DNA of 64,000 nucleotides, taken from contig SCNS01000002.1 of the NCBI GenBank assembly GCA_005503215.1, positions 186,001-250,000 on the forward strand, read 5' to 3'. The translations under genes and the position numbers were made by a program. This DNA is from Sphingomonadaceae bacterium 3R27C6 (GTDB lineage Bacteria; Pseudomonadota; Alphaproteobacteria; Sphingomonadales; Sphingomonadaceae). Below the pieces are notes generated by a model. That model saw only the letters and a list, made by a program, of their open reading frames with translations. It made no database searches and was not told the DNA's origin. Below, one piece after another: positions 1 to 8,923 of this stretch. Each line of letters opens with the position of its first letter. The stretch's first letter is position 1.

Positions 1-107
1 TTCGCGCGAAATCGGCGGCAGCTGTTCGCGCGGCGTTCGCGAAACGCCCCGGCGAGACGTCGGTGCAGATCGACGGCGCGGCGTGGATTGTGACCGCACG
101 GAATTAG
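1..107 (+). CDS. C-terminal end of an unidentified protein (partial)
   Basis: A frame reading from base 3 is open from the window edge and closes with TAG at 105-107, coding about 34 residues that end GAAWIVTARN. The codon use is GC-rich like its neighbours. The tail resembles the last beta-strand of some class I SAM-dependent methyltransferases, but 34 residues are too few to name a family, so this is a guess. The 116 bases after it, up to the autotransporter start, hold a T-rich stretch near 137-147 and no other gene I can support. Confidence 0.4.
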   Translation, partial: RAKSAAAVRAAFAKRPGETSVQIDGAAWIVTARN

Positions 108-223
108 CTGCGCCCAGACCGCGCGCGACTGATCTGATTTTTTTTCCAAGGCTACGCCGGCACCGCTCCGTCTTGTGATTGTCGCCGGGAAGACATCCCG
201 GCCCCGATCTCAAGAGGAACCCG

Positions 224-3200
224 ATGCGCAAAACCTTGCTGGCCTCCACCTGCCTGGCCACCCTCCTTTCGACCGCCGCCTATGCCGAGACGACGATCAG
301 CACCGCCACCACGGCGCCGGTGCGCACGTCGACGATCAAATCGGGCGCCGCCGACGACATCAAGATCGTCGCAGCCGGCTCGATCAAGCCCACGGTCACC
401 GGCCCTGCTGTCACCATCGACAGCAATCACAAGGTCGTCAACGAAGGCACGATCGAGTTCAGCAACGTCGACGGCGCCACGGGTATCCTCGCAAACGCCG
501 GTACGTCGGGCGGGATCACCAACAGCGCGAGCGGCAAGATCACCATCGGCGAAACCTATGCGCCGACCGACATCGACAATGACGGCGACATCGACGGCGC
601 GTTCGCCATCGGCAGCAACCGCGTCGGCATCGCGACGGCGGGCGCCTTTACCGGCAATATCGTCAATTCGGGCGCGATCGCGATCGAAGGCAATAATTCG
701 GCGGGCATCCGCCTCGGCGGTCCGCTGACCGGAAATTTCACCAACGACGGCACCATCAGCGTCATCGGCGACCGCGCGCTCGGCGTCGGGTTGCAGGATG
801 TGACGGGTAACGTCCGCCTGGCCGGCACGATCAGCGCGCAAGGCGTCGACGCGATCGGCGCACGGCTCGCCGGCAACATCAACGGCGCACTGGTCGTCCA
901 GGGCAATCTGACCGCCACCGGCTACCGCTTCACGACGCCGCCTGCCGATCCCTCGAAGCTCGACGCCGATGACCTGCTGACCGGCGGCAACGCGCTGTCG
1001 ATCGAAGGCAATGTCACCGGCGGCATCGTCCTCGCCGTCGCGCCCAAGGATACGAAGCCCGACGACAAGGACGAGGACAAGGACGGCATCGACGACGACA
1101 AGGAAGGCAACGCCGTCGTGCGCTCCTTCGGTTCGGCCGCCGCGATCCGCATCGGATCGGCCGACCGCGCCGTCACGATCGGCCCGGTTGCCGGAACGGG
1201 CACCGGTCTCGGCCTCATCATCGATGGCGCAGTACTCGGCAACGGCCTCTACGCCGGCAAGGACGGCAACGGCATGCAGATTGGCGGCCTCGGCGGTGCG
1301 GTCACCATCGCGGGCGGTATCGGCATCGGCGCGACCGGCAGCGTAACGGCATTGTCGAAAGACACGGCGGCAACCGCCATCCGCATCGGCAGCGGCGCGA
1401 CCACCCCCGAACTTCGCAATGCGGGCAAGATCGAAGCGACGACCGGCGGCAACGCCGCGGGCGCGGTCGCAACCGCGGTGCTGGTCGAGGCCGGCGGCGA
1501 TGTCCCGCTGATCCGGAACAGCGGTTCGATCACGGCAAAGACCGGCGGCGACAACGGCACGGCACGCGCCATCGTCGATCTGTCGGGCAAGGTCGGTACG
1601 GTCGAAAACAGCGGCACAATCAGCGCCACCGGCGCGCTCGCCTCCTCCGACCGCAACATCGCGATCGACCTGTCGGCGAACAACAACGGCGCGACGGTCA
1701 AGCAGACCGCGGTCGCGGCAGGCATCACCGCCCCCAGCATCGTTGGCGACGTCCGTTTCGGCGGCGGCAACGACGTGTTCGACATCGCCGATGGCTCGGT
1801 AAAGGGGAATAGCTTCTTCGGCGCCGGCAACAACAAGCTCGCGCTGTCGGGTGACGCGACCTACGCCGGCAACGCCCGCTTTGGCGCTGGCAGCGACACG
1901 ATGACGCTGGCCGGCACCTCGAAGTTCACCGGCCTGGCGGACTTTGGCGGCGGTGCCGATACGCTGACGATCGGCGGCACCTCGATCTTCTCGGGCACGC
2001 TCGCCAATTCGCAGGGTCTGGCGGTTTCGGTCGCTGGCGGCACCTTTGACGTCGGCGGCGCCGCGACGATTTCGTCGCTCGCGGTCACCGACAAGGGCAC
2101 GCTTGGCGTGATGCTCGATACCGGCACCACGGGAACCAACCTTCAGGTCACCGGCAACGCCAGCTTCGGCGCCGAATCGAAGCTCGCGCTCAAGCTGTCG
2201 AGCCTCGAAAAGGCCGAGGGCCAGCATATCGTGCTGACCGCGGGGACGCTCACCGGCGCGAGCAACCTCACCGCATCGCAGACGTTGCTGCCCTTCCTCT
2301 ACAAGGGCACGCTGACATCGAACGCGACCCAGCTGATCGTCGACGTATCGCGCAAGACCACGACCGAACTCGGGCTCAACCGCTCGGAATCGAGCGCGTT
2401 CGACGCCGTGCTCGACGCGGTGGTAGCCGACCAGAAGATCGAGGACGTCTTCCTCGGCATCACCGACGGCGATCAGTTCCACAACCAGCTTGGCCAGATG
2501 CTGCCCGAACATGAAGGCGGCGTCTTCGAAACCGTCACCTCGGGCTCGCGCGCGCTGTCGCGCTACCTGCAGGATCCCAATGCGCCGTTCCAGGACGAAG
2601 GCAAATGGGGTTACTGGGTCAACCAGGCTGTCTGGGGCACGTCGAAAAGCGTCGGCAACACCGCGAGCTATGACGTAAGCGGCTGGGGCATTTCGGGCGG
2701 CGCCGAAATCAAGAGCGACCTCGGCAATTTCGGCGGCTCGATTGCTTTTCTCAGTGGTAAGGACGGCAACGGCAGCAACGCCAATGAAGTCAGCACCAGC
2801 CAGTTCGAAGGCGCGCTGCACTGGCGCCTGCGTTCGGACGGTTTCATGGCGAGCGCCCGCGTTTCGGGCGCGCCGATTAGCTTGAAGGGCACGCGCATCT
2901 TCCGCGCCGAAGCCGGCGCCGATGACATCGAAAAGACGATGAAGGGCAAGTGGGACGGCACTTTGTGGTCGGCTTCGGGTTCGGTCGCTTACGACACGCG
3001 CGTCGGCGGCCTGAGCTTCCGCCCGATGGTCGCGGTCGATTACTTCAAGCTGAAGGAAGACGGCTATCAGGAAACCGGCGGCGGCGACGCGCTCGATCTC
3101 ACGGTGCTGAGCCGTGACAGCGACGAGCTTGCCGTATCGGGCACCGTCGCCATCGGTCTCGATTTTGGCGGTGCCGACGAATATGACGGCTGGACGCGCT

Positions 3201-3439
3201 TCGAGCTCGAAGGCGGCCGCCGCCAGATCGTCAGCGGCACCCTCGGCACGACGACGGCGTCGTTCAAGAACGGCACGCCTTTCACCCTTGTTCCTGATGA
3301 TCGCACGAGCGGCTGGGTCGGCCGTTTCCGTGGCATCGCCGGAAATTCGGCCTTCCAGGTCGCCGGCGAAGTGTCCGCGGAAGAACAGCAAAGCCATATC
3401 GGCTGGGCTTTCCGTGCGAGCTTGCGGGTCGGCCTCTAG
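224..3439 (+). CDS. Autotransporter-domain outer-membrane protein
   Basis: A 1071-residue secreted protein predicted to carry a passenger to the cell surface through its own outer-membrane barrel. ATG at 224 is chosen because AAGAGGA lies 6 bases upstream and the protein then opens with a clean signal peptide cut after AYA (residue 21); an upstream in-frame start at 179 would bury it. Residues about 30-700 are Gly/Ala/Thr/Asn-rich repeats of the 'NxGTI' kind expected of a beta-helix passenger. Residues about 278-300 form a strikingly Asp/Lys-rich patch (DDKDEDKDGIDDDKEGN), like a calcium-binding loop. Residues about 790-1071 look like the 12-strand autotransporter barrel (start GKWGYWVNQAVWG). 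No protease motif is obvious. It sits just upstream of a sigma/anti-sigma/TonB-receptor set but is separated from it by a strong hairpin. The passenger's function is unknown. Confidence 0.88.
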   Translation: MRKTLLASTCLATLLSTAAYAETTISTATTAPVRTSTIKSGAADDIKIVAAGSIKPTVTGPAVTIDSNHKVVNEGTIEFSNVDGATGILANAGTSGGITNSASGKITIGETYAPTDIDNDGDIDGAFAIGSNRVGIATAGAFTGNIVNSGAIAIEGNNSAGIRLGGPLTGNFTNDGTISVIGDRALGVGLQDVTGNVRLAGTISAQGVDAIGARLAGNINGALVVQGNLTATGYRFTTPPADPSKLDADDLLTGGNALSIEGNVTGGIVLAVAPKDTKPDDKDEDKDGIDDDKEGNAVVRSFGSAAAIRIGSADRAVTIGPVAGTGTGLGLIIDGAVLGNGLYAGKDGNGMQIGGLGGAVTIAGGIGIGATGSVTALSKDTAATAIRIGSGATTPELRNAGKIEATTGGNAAGAVATAVLVEAGGDVPLIRNSGSITAKTGGDNGTARAIVDLSGKVGTVENSGTISATGALASSDRNIAIDLSANNNGATVKQTAVAAGITAPSIVGDVRFGGGNDVFDIADGSVKGNSFFGAGNNKLALSGDATYAGNARFGAGSDTMTLAGTSKFTGLADFGGGADTLTIGGTSIFSGTLANSQGLAVSVAGGTFDVGGAATISSLAVTDKGTLGVMLDTGTTGTNLQVTGNASFGAESKLALKLSSLEKAEGQHIVLTAGTLTGASNLTASQTLLPFLYKGTLTSNATQLIVDVSRKTTTELGLNRSESSAFDAVLDAVVADQKIEDVFLGITDGDQFHNQLGQMLPEHEGGVFETVTSGSRALSRYLQDPNAPFQDEGKWGYWVNQAVWGTSKSVGNTASYDVSGWGISGGAEIKSDLGNFGGSIAFLSGKDGNGSNANEVSTSQFEGALHWRLRSDGFMASARVSGAPISLKGTRIFRAEAGADDIEKTMKGKWDGTLWSASGSVAYDTRVGGLSFRPMVAVDYFKLKEDGYQETGGGDALDLTVLSRDSDELAVSGTVAIGLDFGGADEYDGWTRFELEGGRRQIVSGTLGTTTASFKNGTPFTLVPDDRTSGWVGRFRGIAGNSAFQVAGEVSAEEQQSHIGWAFRASLRVGL

Positions 3440-3459
3440 CCCCCCGGCCGGCCCCGCCC

Positions 3460-3500
3460 GCAAGGGGGAAGCGTAACCCCTACCCACGCTTCCCCCTTGC
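3460..3500 (+). terminator. Strong stem-loop after the autotransporter gene
   Basis: A perfect 15-bp inverted repeat (3460-3474 with 3486-3500) encloses an 11-base loop, 20 bases after the autotransporter stop codon. No T-run follows, so it may act as a factor-assisted terminator or mRNA-stabilising end. It separates the autotransporter from the downstream sigma-factor operon. Confidence 0.7.
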
Positions 3501-3565
3501 CTAGGCAGAAATGAATGAACGAACCGATGCTTATACTCGCCACCGCCCCGCTCTTTCCGCCGCAG

Positions 3566-3593
3566 TTGCGCGGCTCGGCAATGGCGCTATATG
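3566..3593 (+). promoter_or_regulatory. Possible promoter of the FecI-like operon
   Basis: TTGCGC at 3566-3571 and TATATG at 3588-3593 are 16 bases apart. A start of transcription near 3600 would favour a sigma-factor start codon at 3650 or 3674 rather than 3515. The match is weak and rests on these hexamers alone. Confidence 0.25.
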
Positions 3594-3673
3594 ACGGCGT
3601 CATCAGGGGGACGTATGGCGCAGGGCGAAGCGGCGCTTACCGACAGAAGATGGCGTTCCAAAGCAAGCAATTC

Positions 3674-4195
3674 ATGAACGATTCGCGTGATCGAACCGAC
3701 GCTGCCCAGGGCATCGAAGGCGTATTGCTCGCCAACCGGGATCGTATCGTCCGCTTTCTGGAAGCGCGCGGCGCGGGCGACGGCGCCGAGGATCTGTTCC
3801 AGGATTTGTGGATGCGGTTGACCGACCGCAAGACTGGGCCCGTCGCCGAGCCACTGCCCTATATCATGCGCGCCGCCAACAATCTGATGCTCGACCGCTA
3901 CCGGTCGGCGCGCCAGAGCGACCTGCGCGACAAGGCGTGGGGTGAGGCTTCTGCCACGCAAAGTCCCTCGACCGAAACCTCGTTGATCTCGCGCGAACAG
4001 CTCGCGCTCGTTGAATCGGCGATCACCGCGACCGGCGAGCGGCCGGCACGCATCTTCCGCCGGTTCCGCGTCGACGGCCAGAGCCAGCGCGATATAGCCA
4101 GTGAAATGGGGGTCAGCCTGAGCACCGTCGAAGCCGATCTGCGCAAGGTCTATGCGGCGCTCGCCGTGATCCGGAGGCAGTTCGATGCAAGCTGA
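3674..4195 (+). CDS. FecI-like ECF sigma-70 family sigma factor
   Basis: Directs RNA polymerase to target promoters when released by its membrane partner FecR. Region 2 is visible in GAEDLFQDLWMRL and region 4 as a helix-turn-helix in SQRDIASEMGVSLSTVEADLRKVYAAL. Counting from ATG 3674 gives 173 residues, the usual FecI length. In-frame starts at 3650 (181 residues) and 3515 (226 residues) are possible; 3515 would add an unrelated tail and none has a good ribosome site, so the start is uncertain. The stop overlaps the FecR gene by 11 bases, indicating translational coupling. Known FecI systems answer an outer-membrane receptor with an N-terminal STN domain, and such a receptor is the third gene here. 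Confidence 0.88.
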   Translation: MNDSRDRTDAAQGIEGVLLANRDRIVRFLEARGAGDGAEDLFQDLWMRLTDRKTGPVAEPLPYIMRAANNLMLDRYRSARQSDLRDKAWGEASATQSPSTETSLISREQLALVESAITATGERPARIFRRFRVDGQSQRDIASEMGVSLSTVEADLRKVYAALAVIRRQFDAS

Positions 4196-5117
4196 CGCGA
4201 CAAACGCCGAGGCGCGCGCGATCGACTGGCTGATCCGCCAGCGCGACCCCGCTTTCGACGACTGGGACGGCTTTGCCGACTGGCTCGCCGAGGATCCCGA
4301 GCATAATGCAATCTACGATGCGCTCGCGAGCCTCGACCACGATCTCGACGCCCTGCCCGCGGCGCCCAAGCCGTCGGTCGTAATCGTACCCGATGCGCCG
4401 CGCCGCCCGTCACGGCGTGCGTGGTTCGGCGGGGCGATGGCGGCGGCGCTGGTCGGCGCGATCAGCATGTCGGGCCTCGGCCTGTTCGGAAACGGAGGCC
4501 GGATCGAAACCAAGGCTGGCGAGCATCGCACGATTGCCCTCGCCGATGGGTCGAAGATCGAGATCAACGGCGCCTCGGTGATCGAGATCGACAAGGATCG
4601 CCCGCGCTTTGCCCGGCTGGAATCGGGCGAGGCGATGTTCCATGTCGTCCACCGCGACAACGACCCGTTCGTGGTCGAAACCGGCGGCGCAAAGATCGTC
4701 GACCTCGGCACCGCCTTCAACGTCGTGCGCCGTGACCGCCAGACGTCGGTCGCGGTGTCCGAAGGCATCGTCCTCTACAACCCAGACCGCGACAAGGTCC
4801 GCCTCGTTGCCGGCAAGGGTATCGAGGCACGCGATGGCGACCGTCAGCCCCCGGTCGTTCGGGATGTCGACGTGGCCAGCATCGGCGGCTGGCGCAGCGG
4901 CCTGCTCGTCTACAACGGCACTCCGCTCGCCGTCGTCGCCGAAGATCTGAAGCGCACCGCCGGGATGCAGGTCCGTATCGCGCCCGAAGCAAGCGATCTG
5001 TCGTTCCGCGGCGCGTTGATCATCGACAAGAACCGGAACCGCACGATCGCTGATCTTGCCGCGCTGTCGGGAACGAAGGCCGAGCGGCAAGGCGATGGCT
5101 GGATATTGACCCGCTGA
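4185..5117 (+). CDS. FecR-like anti-sigma / sigma regulator
   Basis: An inner-membrane protein of 310 residues that holds or activates the upstream sigma factor according to the state of the TonB receptor. Residues about 5-50 match the cytoplasmic DUF4880 segment (AIDWLIRQRDPAFDDWDGFADWLAEDP). One membrane helix lies at about 78-100, the FecR domain at about 105-205 (AGEHRTIALADGSKIEINGAS..., VDLGTAFNV), and a DUF4974-like tail at about 230-305. GGAGG at 4173-4177 is 7 bases before the ATG, inside the sigma gene. The next gene starts 2 bases after the stop. The order sigma-FecR-receptor is the classic cell-surface signalling arrangement. Confidence 0.92.
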   Translation: MQADATNAEARAIDWLIRQRDPAFDDWDGFADWLAEDPEHNAIYDALASLDHDLDALPAAPKPSVVIVPDAPRRPSRRAWFGGAMAAALVGAISMSGLGLFGNGGRIETKAGEHRTIALADGSKIEINGASVIEIDKDRPRFARLESGEAMFHVVHRDNDPFVVETGGAKIVDLGTAFNVVRRDRQTSVAVSEGIVLYNPDRDKVRLVAGKGIEARDGDRQPPVVRDVDVASIGGWRSGLLVYNGTPLAVVAEDLKRTAGMQVRIAPEASDLSFRGALIIDKNRNRTIADLAALSGTKAERQGDGWILTR

Positions 5118-5119
5118 GC

Positions 5120-7627
5120 ATGCATCCGCGCCTTTCCCTTGCCGCAGCAGCAATAGCGCTGTGCCTGCCCGCGCAGGTTCAGGCGGCAGAGGAGCGCGCG
5201 TTCGACGTACCCAAAGGCAGTCTGTCGACCGCGCTGCCGGTCATCAGCCGGCAGGCCGGGGTTAGTATCAGCGTCGGCGATGCGAAACTCTGGCAAGGCC
5301 GCGTCAAACCGGTGCGCGGGCGGATGAGCGTCGAAGAAGCGATCCGCCGCCTGCTCGCGGGGTCCGACGCGCGCGCCGTAAGGGTCAGCGCGACGAGCTG
5401 GCGTATCGAGCGTCGCCCTGCCCCCGTCCGTGTCGCGCGAGCGGCACCGGCACCGCGACACGCACCGCAGCCAAGGGCACGCGAGCCATCGCAAGATGCG
5501 GTCGCGGCGGCGCAAGACGAAATCATCGTCACCGCGTCGAAGACCGACCTGCCCCTTTCGCACTTCGCCGGCGTCGTCACCAAATTGGATGGCGGCGATT
5601 TGGCGTTTGGCGGCGAGCGCGGGATGGACTCGATCCTCTCGCGAACCGCGACGGTCTCCTCGACCCATCTGGGCCCGGGGCGCAACAAGCTGTTCATTCG
5701 GGGTATCGCCGATTCGAGCTTCACCGGCCCGACGCAATCAACCGTCGGCCAGTATCTCGGCGATATCCGGCTCAGCTATAATGCGCCCGACCCTGACCTC
5801 CGCCTCTACGACATCGACAATGTTGAAATTCTCGAAGGGCCGCAGGGCACGCTTTATGGTGCCGGGTCGCTCGGCGGGATCATCCGCGTCGTCCCGAAGG
5901 CCCCCGACCCGCGCGAGATGACGGTGCAGGCGATCGCGGGCCTGTCGATCACCCAGCATGGCGACCCCGGCGGTGACATCGCCGCGATCGCCAACATCCC
6001 GGTCAGCGACAACGGCCACGCGCTGCGCCTTGTCGGCTATATGCTCACAGACGGCGGCTATATCGACAATCCGCTGCGCGGGCAGAATGACGTCAACCGC
6101 GTCCATGTCCGCGGCGGGCGCGGCACCTTCCGGTTCGAGGCGGGCGACGACTGGACGATCGATCTGGGCGGCGTCTATCAGGCGATCACCTCCGACGACG
6201 CGCAATATGCCGACAAGAATGGCGCGCCGCTCACCCGTAATTCGATGGTCGAGCAGAATGCGACCGCGCGTTACGGCATGGGCACCGTCGTCGTGATGAA
6301 GGATTGGGACGATCTGCATTTCCAGTCGTCCAACGCCTATATCGATCACCGCCTGTTCGAACGCTTCGACGCCAGCCTGCCCGAAGCCCGGCAAGGGACC
6401 GATATATCCAGCGGCGGCGTTCCCGCGCCTCCTTCGGTTGGAAGCGTCGATGTCGAGCGCCTGTTCGCGCCGATCGAGGTCATTCCGCTGAACGATGTTC
6501 CGCGCGTGCTCGACCAGCATAATGCGACGCGCATGTTCGTCAGCGAAAACCGCCTGTCGCGTCCGTATCGCGATGGGCTCGGCTGGGTGATCGGCGCGAG
6601 CTTTATCGACAATCGCGCGCGGCAGGACCGCGAATATGGCTATGGCCCGCTTCGTGCGACCCTGCCCGGCGTGACCAACAAGATCACCGAATTCACCGGT
6701 TATGCCGAGGCGACGGTCGAGGTAATGCCCGACCTGATCGCGTCGGGCGGCGTCCGCCTGTCGCACGCTAAACTGGGCGGCGCGGCCGAAGGGGTGTCCT
6801 TTGCCCTGGCGCAGGCAAACCGCGCAACGACCGCATCGCGCAAAGAAACCGACTTGCTGCCGTCCTTCTCGCTGCTCGCGACGCCGCTCCACAATGTCCG
6901 GCTCTATGCGCGCTATCAGGAAGGTTTTCGCCCCGGCGGCCTTGCGGTCGATGGCAATTTCGTCCGGCGCTTCCTCAACGACCAGGTCCGCACATGGGAG
7001 GCGGGAATGCGCTTCGGCGACAAGGGGCAGAGCCTGCTCGATGCCAGCCTTTCGATCTCGCACAGCCGCTGGCGTAACATCCAGGCCGATTTCATCGACA
7101 GTACCGGCTTCCCAACGACCGCCAATATCGGTGACGGCCGCATCACCAGCCTGTCGGGCGCGGTCGCGATGCGGCCGACCGCCGCGCTGACATTCGAACT
7201 CGGCGCGGTTTACAACCATAGCCGCGTCGACGATCTCGCGCCGCAGATCCTGCCGGTATTCGACGCCGCACCGGGCCGTCTCGGACGCATCCCCAATGTC
7301 GCGAGCCATGCGGTGCGCGGATCGGTCAACTATGCGACCGTCGTCGGTGACGAGGATTTCCGCGTGAACGGCTGGGCCAATTATATCGGACCGTCGCGGC
7401 TCGGTATCGGGCCAGTGCTCGGTGAGAGCCAGGGCGACTATGTCGATACCGGGGTTGCGATGCGCGTCGGCAACGAGCGCCGCGGCCTGTCGCTGACGCT
7501 CACCAATCTCTTCGATTCGCGCGGCAATCGTTTTTCGCTCGGCACACCGTTCCTCGAGGGCAATGAGGGCTTTCTCACACCGCTCCGCCCGCGCACGCTT
7601 CGGATCGCCGTCGACGTCGCTTACTAA
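5120..7627 (+). CDS. TonB-dependent receptor with N-terminal signalling (STN) domain
   Basis: An 835-residue outer-membrane receptor expected to import an unknown ligand using TonB energy and to signal its presence to FecR. It has a signal peptide cut near residue 22 (QVQA), an STN domain at about 28-96 (AFDVPKGSLSTALPVISRQAG), a TonB box in DEIIVTASK near 133, a plug at about 140-250 and a 22-strand barrel ending in a C-terminal tyrosine (VDVAY). Proline/arginine-rich sequence links STN and plug. The STN domain and the 2-base gap from fecR mark it as the sensor of this cassette. No biosynthesis or esterase gene nearby reveals the ligand. Confidence 0.93.
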   Translation: MHPRLSLAAAAIALCLPAQVQAAEERAFDVPKGSLSTALPVISRQAGVSISVGDAKLWQGRVKPVRGRMSVEEAIRRLLAGSDARAVRVSATSWRIERRPAPVRVARAAPAPRHAPQPRAREPSQDAVAAAQDEIIVTASKTDLPLSHFAGVVTKLDGGDLAFGGERGMDSILSRTATVSSTHLGPGRNKLFIRGIADSSFTGPTQSTVGQYLGDIRLSYNAPDPDLRLYDIDNVEILEGPQGTLYGAGSLGGIIRVVPKAPDPREMTVQAIAGLSITQHGDPGGDIAAIANIPVSDNGHALRLVGYMLTDGGYIDNPLRGQNDVNRVHVRGGRGTFRFEAGDDWTIDLGGVYQAITSDDAQYADKNGAPLTRNSMVEQNATARYGMGTVVVMKDWDDLHFQSSNAYIDHRLFERFDASLPEARQGTDISSGGVPAPPSVGSVDVERLFAPIEVIPLNDVPRVLDQHNATRMFVSENRLSRPYRDGLGWVIGASFIDNRARQDREYGYGPLRATLPGVTNKITEFTGYAEATVEVMPDLIASGGVRLSHAKLGGAAEGVSFALAQANRATTASRKETDLLPSFSLLATPLHNVRLYARYQEGFRPGGLAVDGNFVRRFLNDQVRTWEAGMRFGDKGQSLLDASLSISHSRWRNIQADFIDSTGFPTTANIGDGRITSLSGAVAMRPTAALTFELGAVYNHSRVDDLAPQILPVFDAAPGRLGRIPNVASHAVRGSVNYATVVGDEDFRVNGWANYIGPSRLGIGPVLGESQGDYVDTGVAMRVGNERRGLSLTLTNLFDSRGNRFSLGTPFLEGNEGFLTPLRPRTLRIAVDVAY

Positions 7628-7664
7628 AGCGACGCCGACAACTCTCCCAAATCAATCGGCCCCC

Positions 7665-7679
7665 GACGGCGGAGCCGTC
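7665..7679. terminator. Small hairpin between converging genes
   Basis: GACGGC-GGA-GCCGTC forms a 6-bp stem with a 3-base loop between the receptor and the converging acyl-CoA dehydrogenase, overlapping the latter's stop codon. No T-run follows; termination is possible but unproven. Confidence 0.3.
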
Positions 7680-8817
7680 AGTCGTTAAGCGTGATCCGCT
7701 CGTAGCGGTCCATATGATAATCGTGGCTGCCGAACTGGCCTTCGATCATCGTCGCGCGCTTGAAATAATGGCCGATGGCGAGTTCCTGCGTGATGCCGAT
7801 ACCACCATGCGTCTGGATCGCATTCTGCCCGACGAAGTTCGCGCCGCGCGCAACCTTCGCCTTGGCGGCCGAGACCGCCGCCATGCGCTCGTTCGCGGGC
7901 AGGCCCAGCTTCAGCGTCCCCATGATCGTCATCGAGCGCGCCTGTTCGACTTCCATGAACATGTCGACCATGCGGTGCTGCAGCACCTGGAACTTCGCGA
8001 TCGGCACGCCGAACTGCTTGCGCTGCTGGGTATATTCCAGCGTGCCTTCGTGCAGCTTCTGCATCACGCCGGTCGCTTCGGCGCAGACTGCAACCGTCGC
8101 CTCGTCGACGATCTGCTCGATCAGCGGCAGGCCGGTGCCTTCACCACCGAGCAGTGCGTCGCCCGGGATCGCGACATTTTCGAAATAGATCTCGGATGCG
8201 CGGCTGCCGTCGACCGTCGGGTAGTCGCGGCGGACGATGCCCGGCAGGTTCGCGTCGATCAGGAACAGCGAGACGCCATCGCGGTCGCGGGGGTTGCCGC
8301 CCGTGCGCGCGGTGACGAGCAGGTGCGTCGCCCAGGGCGCAGCATAGACGACCGATTTATGTCCATTGAGCACATAGCCCGCGCCATCCTTCTTCGCGGT
8401 GGTGCGGAGGTTCGCGAGGTCATAGCGGCCCTGCGGCTCGGCATAGGCAAAGCCGATAATTGCATTGCCCGCGATGATCTCGGGAATCATCGCATCGGCC
8501 TGAGTCCCGCCGACGGCCTTGAGCGCGCCGCCGGCGATGACGACGGTCGGAAGATAAGGCTCGATCCCGATAACCTTGCCGAGTTCCTCCATCACGATCG
8601 CGTTTTCGAGCGCGCCGCCGCCGAGCCCGCCATGTTCTTCGGCAAAAGGCGCGCCAAGCATGCCAAGTTCCTGCGCGAGCGCGGTCCAGATCGCCGGATC
8701 GCGACCCGTGTCGCTGCTCGTGAACTTCTGGCGCGTTTCGAAATCATAGGTGTCGCCGAGAAAGCGGGCGAGCGTGTCGCGGATCATGTCCTGCGTTTCG
8801 GTGTAGGTGAAATCCAT
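7678..8817 (-). CDS. Acyl-CoA dehydrogenase (first of two)
   Basis: A 379-residue FAD-dependent enzyme that should oxidise an acyl-CoA at the alpha-beta position. It starts MDFTYTETQDMIRDTLARFL and has the three usual parts: an N-terminal helical domain, a mid beta-domain (GYVLNGHKSVVYAAPWATHLLV) and a C-terminal four-helix domain ending in GGIGITQELAIGHYFKRATMIEGQFGS. The substrate cannot be read from sequence. It follows a second acyl-CoA dehydrogenase on the same strand after a 106-base gap holding a long inverted repeat. Such unequal pairs are common in actinobacteria and sphingomonads, where they often form heteromeric enzymes for steroid or branched acyl-CoAs; that role is inference. 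Confidence 0.93.
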   Translation of the reverse strand: MDFTYTETQDMIRDTLARFLGDTYDFETRQKFTSSDTGRDPAIWTALAQELGMLGAPFAEEHGGLGGGALENAIVMEELGKVIGIEPYLPTVVIAGGALKAVGGTQADAMIPEIIAGNAIIGFAYAEPQGRYDLANLRTTAKKDGAGYVLNGHKSVVYAAPWATHLLVTARTGGNPRDRDGVSLFLIDANLPGIVRRDYPTVDGSRASEIYFENVAIPGDALLGGEGTGLPLIEQIVDEATVAVCAEATGVMQKLHEGTLEYTQQRKQFGVPIAKFQVLQHRMVDMFMEVEQARSMTIMGTLKLGLPANERMAAVSAAKAKVARGANFVGQNAIQTHGGIGITQELAIGHYFKRATMIEGQFGSHDYHMDRYERITLND

Positions 8818-8827
8818 TTTTTATCCC

Positions 8828-8917
8828 CGTCGCCCCCGCGAAGGCGGGGGCCGCTGTAGGTTTATGCTGCGGCGTCAGGTCAGGTCGGTGGCGGCCCCCG
8901 CCTTCGCGGGGGCGACG
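8828..8917. repeat. 27-bp perfect inverted repeat (REP-like)
   Basis: The arms 8828-8854 and 8891-8917 are exact reverse complements, separated by 36 bases. Each arm is itself a hairpin of the form CCCCCGC-GAAG-GCGGGGG. The element fills most of the gap between the two acyl-CoA dehydrogenase genes and resembles the dispersed palindromes common in sphingomonad genomes. It may attenuate or stabilise the mRNA between the two genes. Confidence 0.85.
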
Positions 8918-8923
8918 CACTCC

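Noticed and set aside
224..2500. CRISPR-like or tandem DNA repeats in the autotransporter gene
   Set aside because: Repetition is at the protein level (Gly/Asn/Thr-rich beta-helix turns); the DNA units vary and have no spacer pattern.
8828..8917. An insertion sequence with terminal inverted repeats
   Set aside because: The arms are only 36 bases apart and no transposase lies between them.
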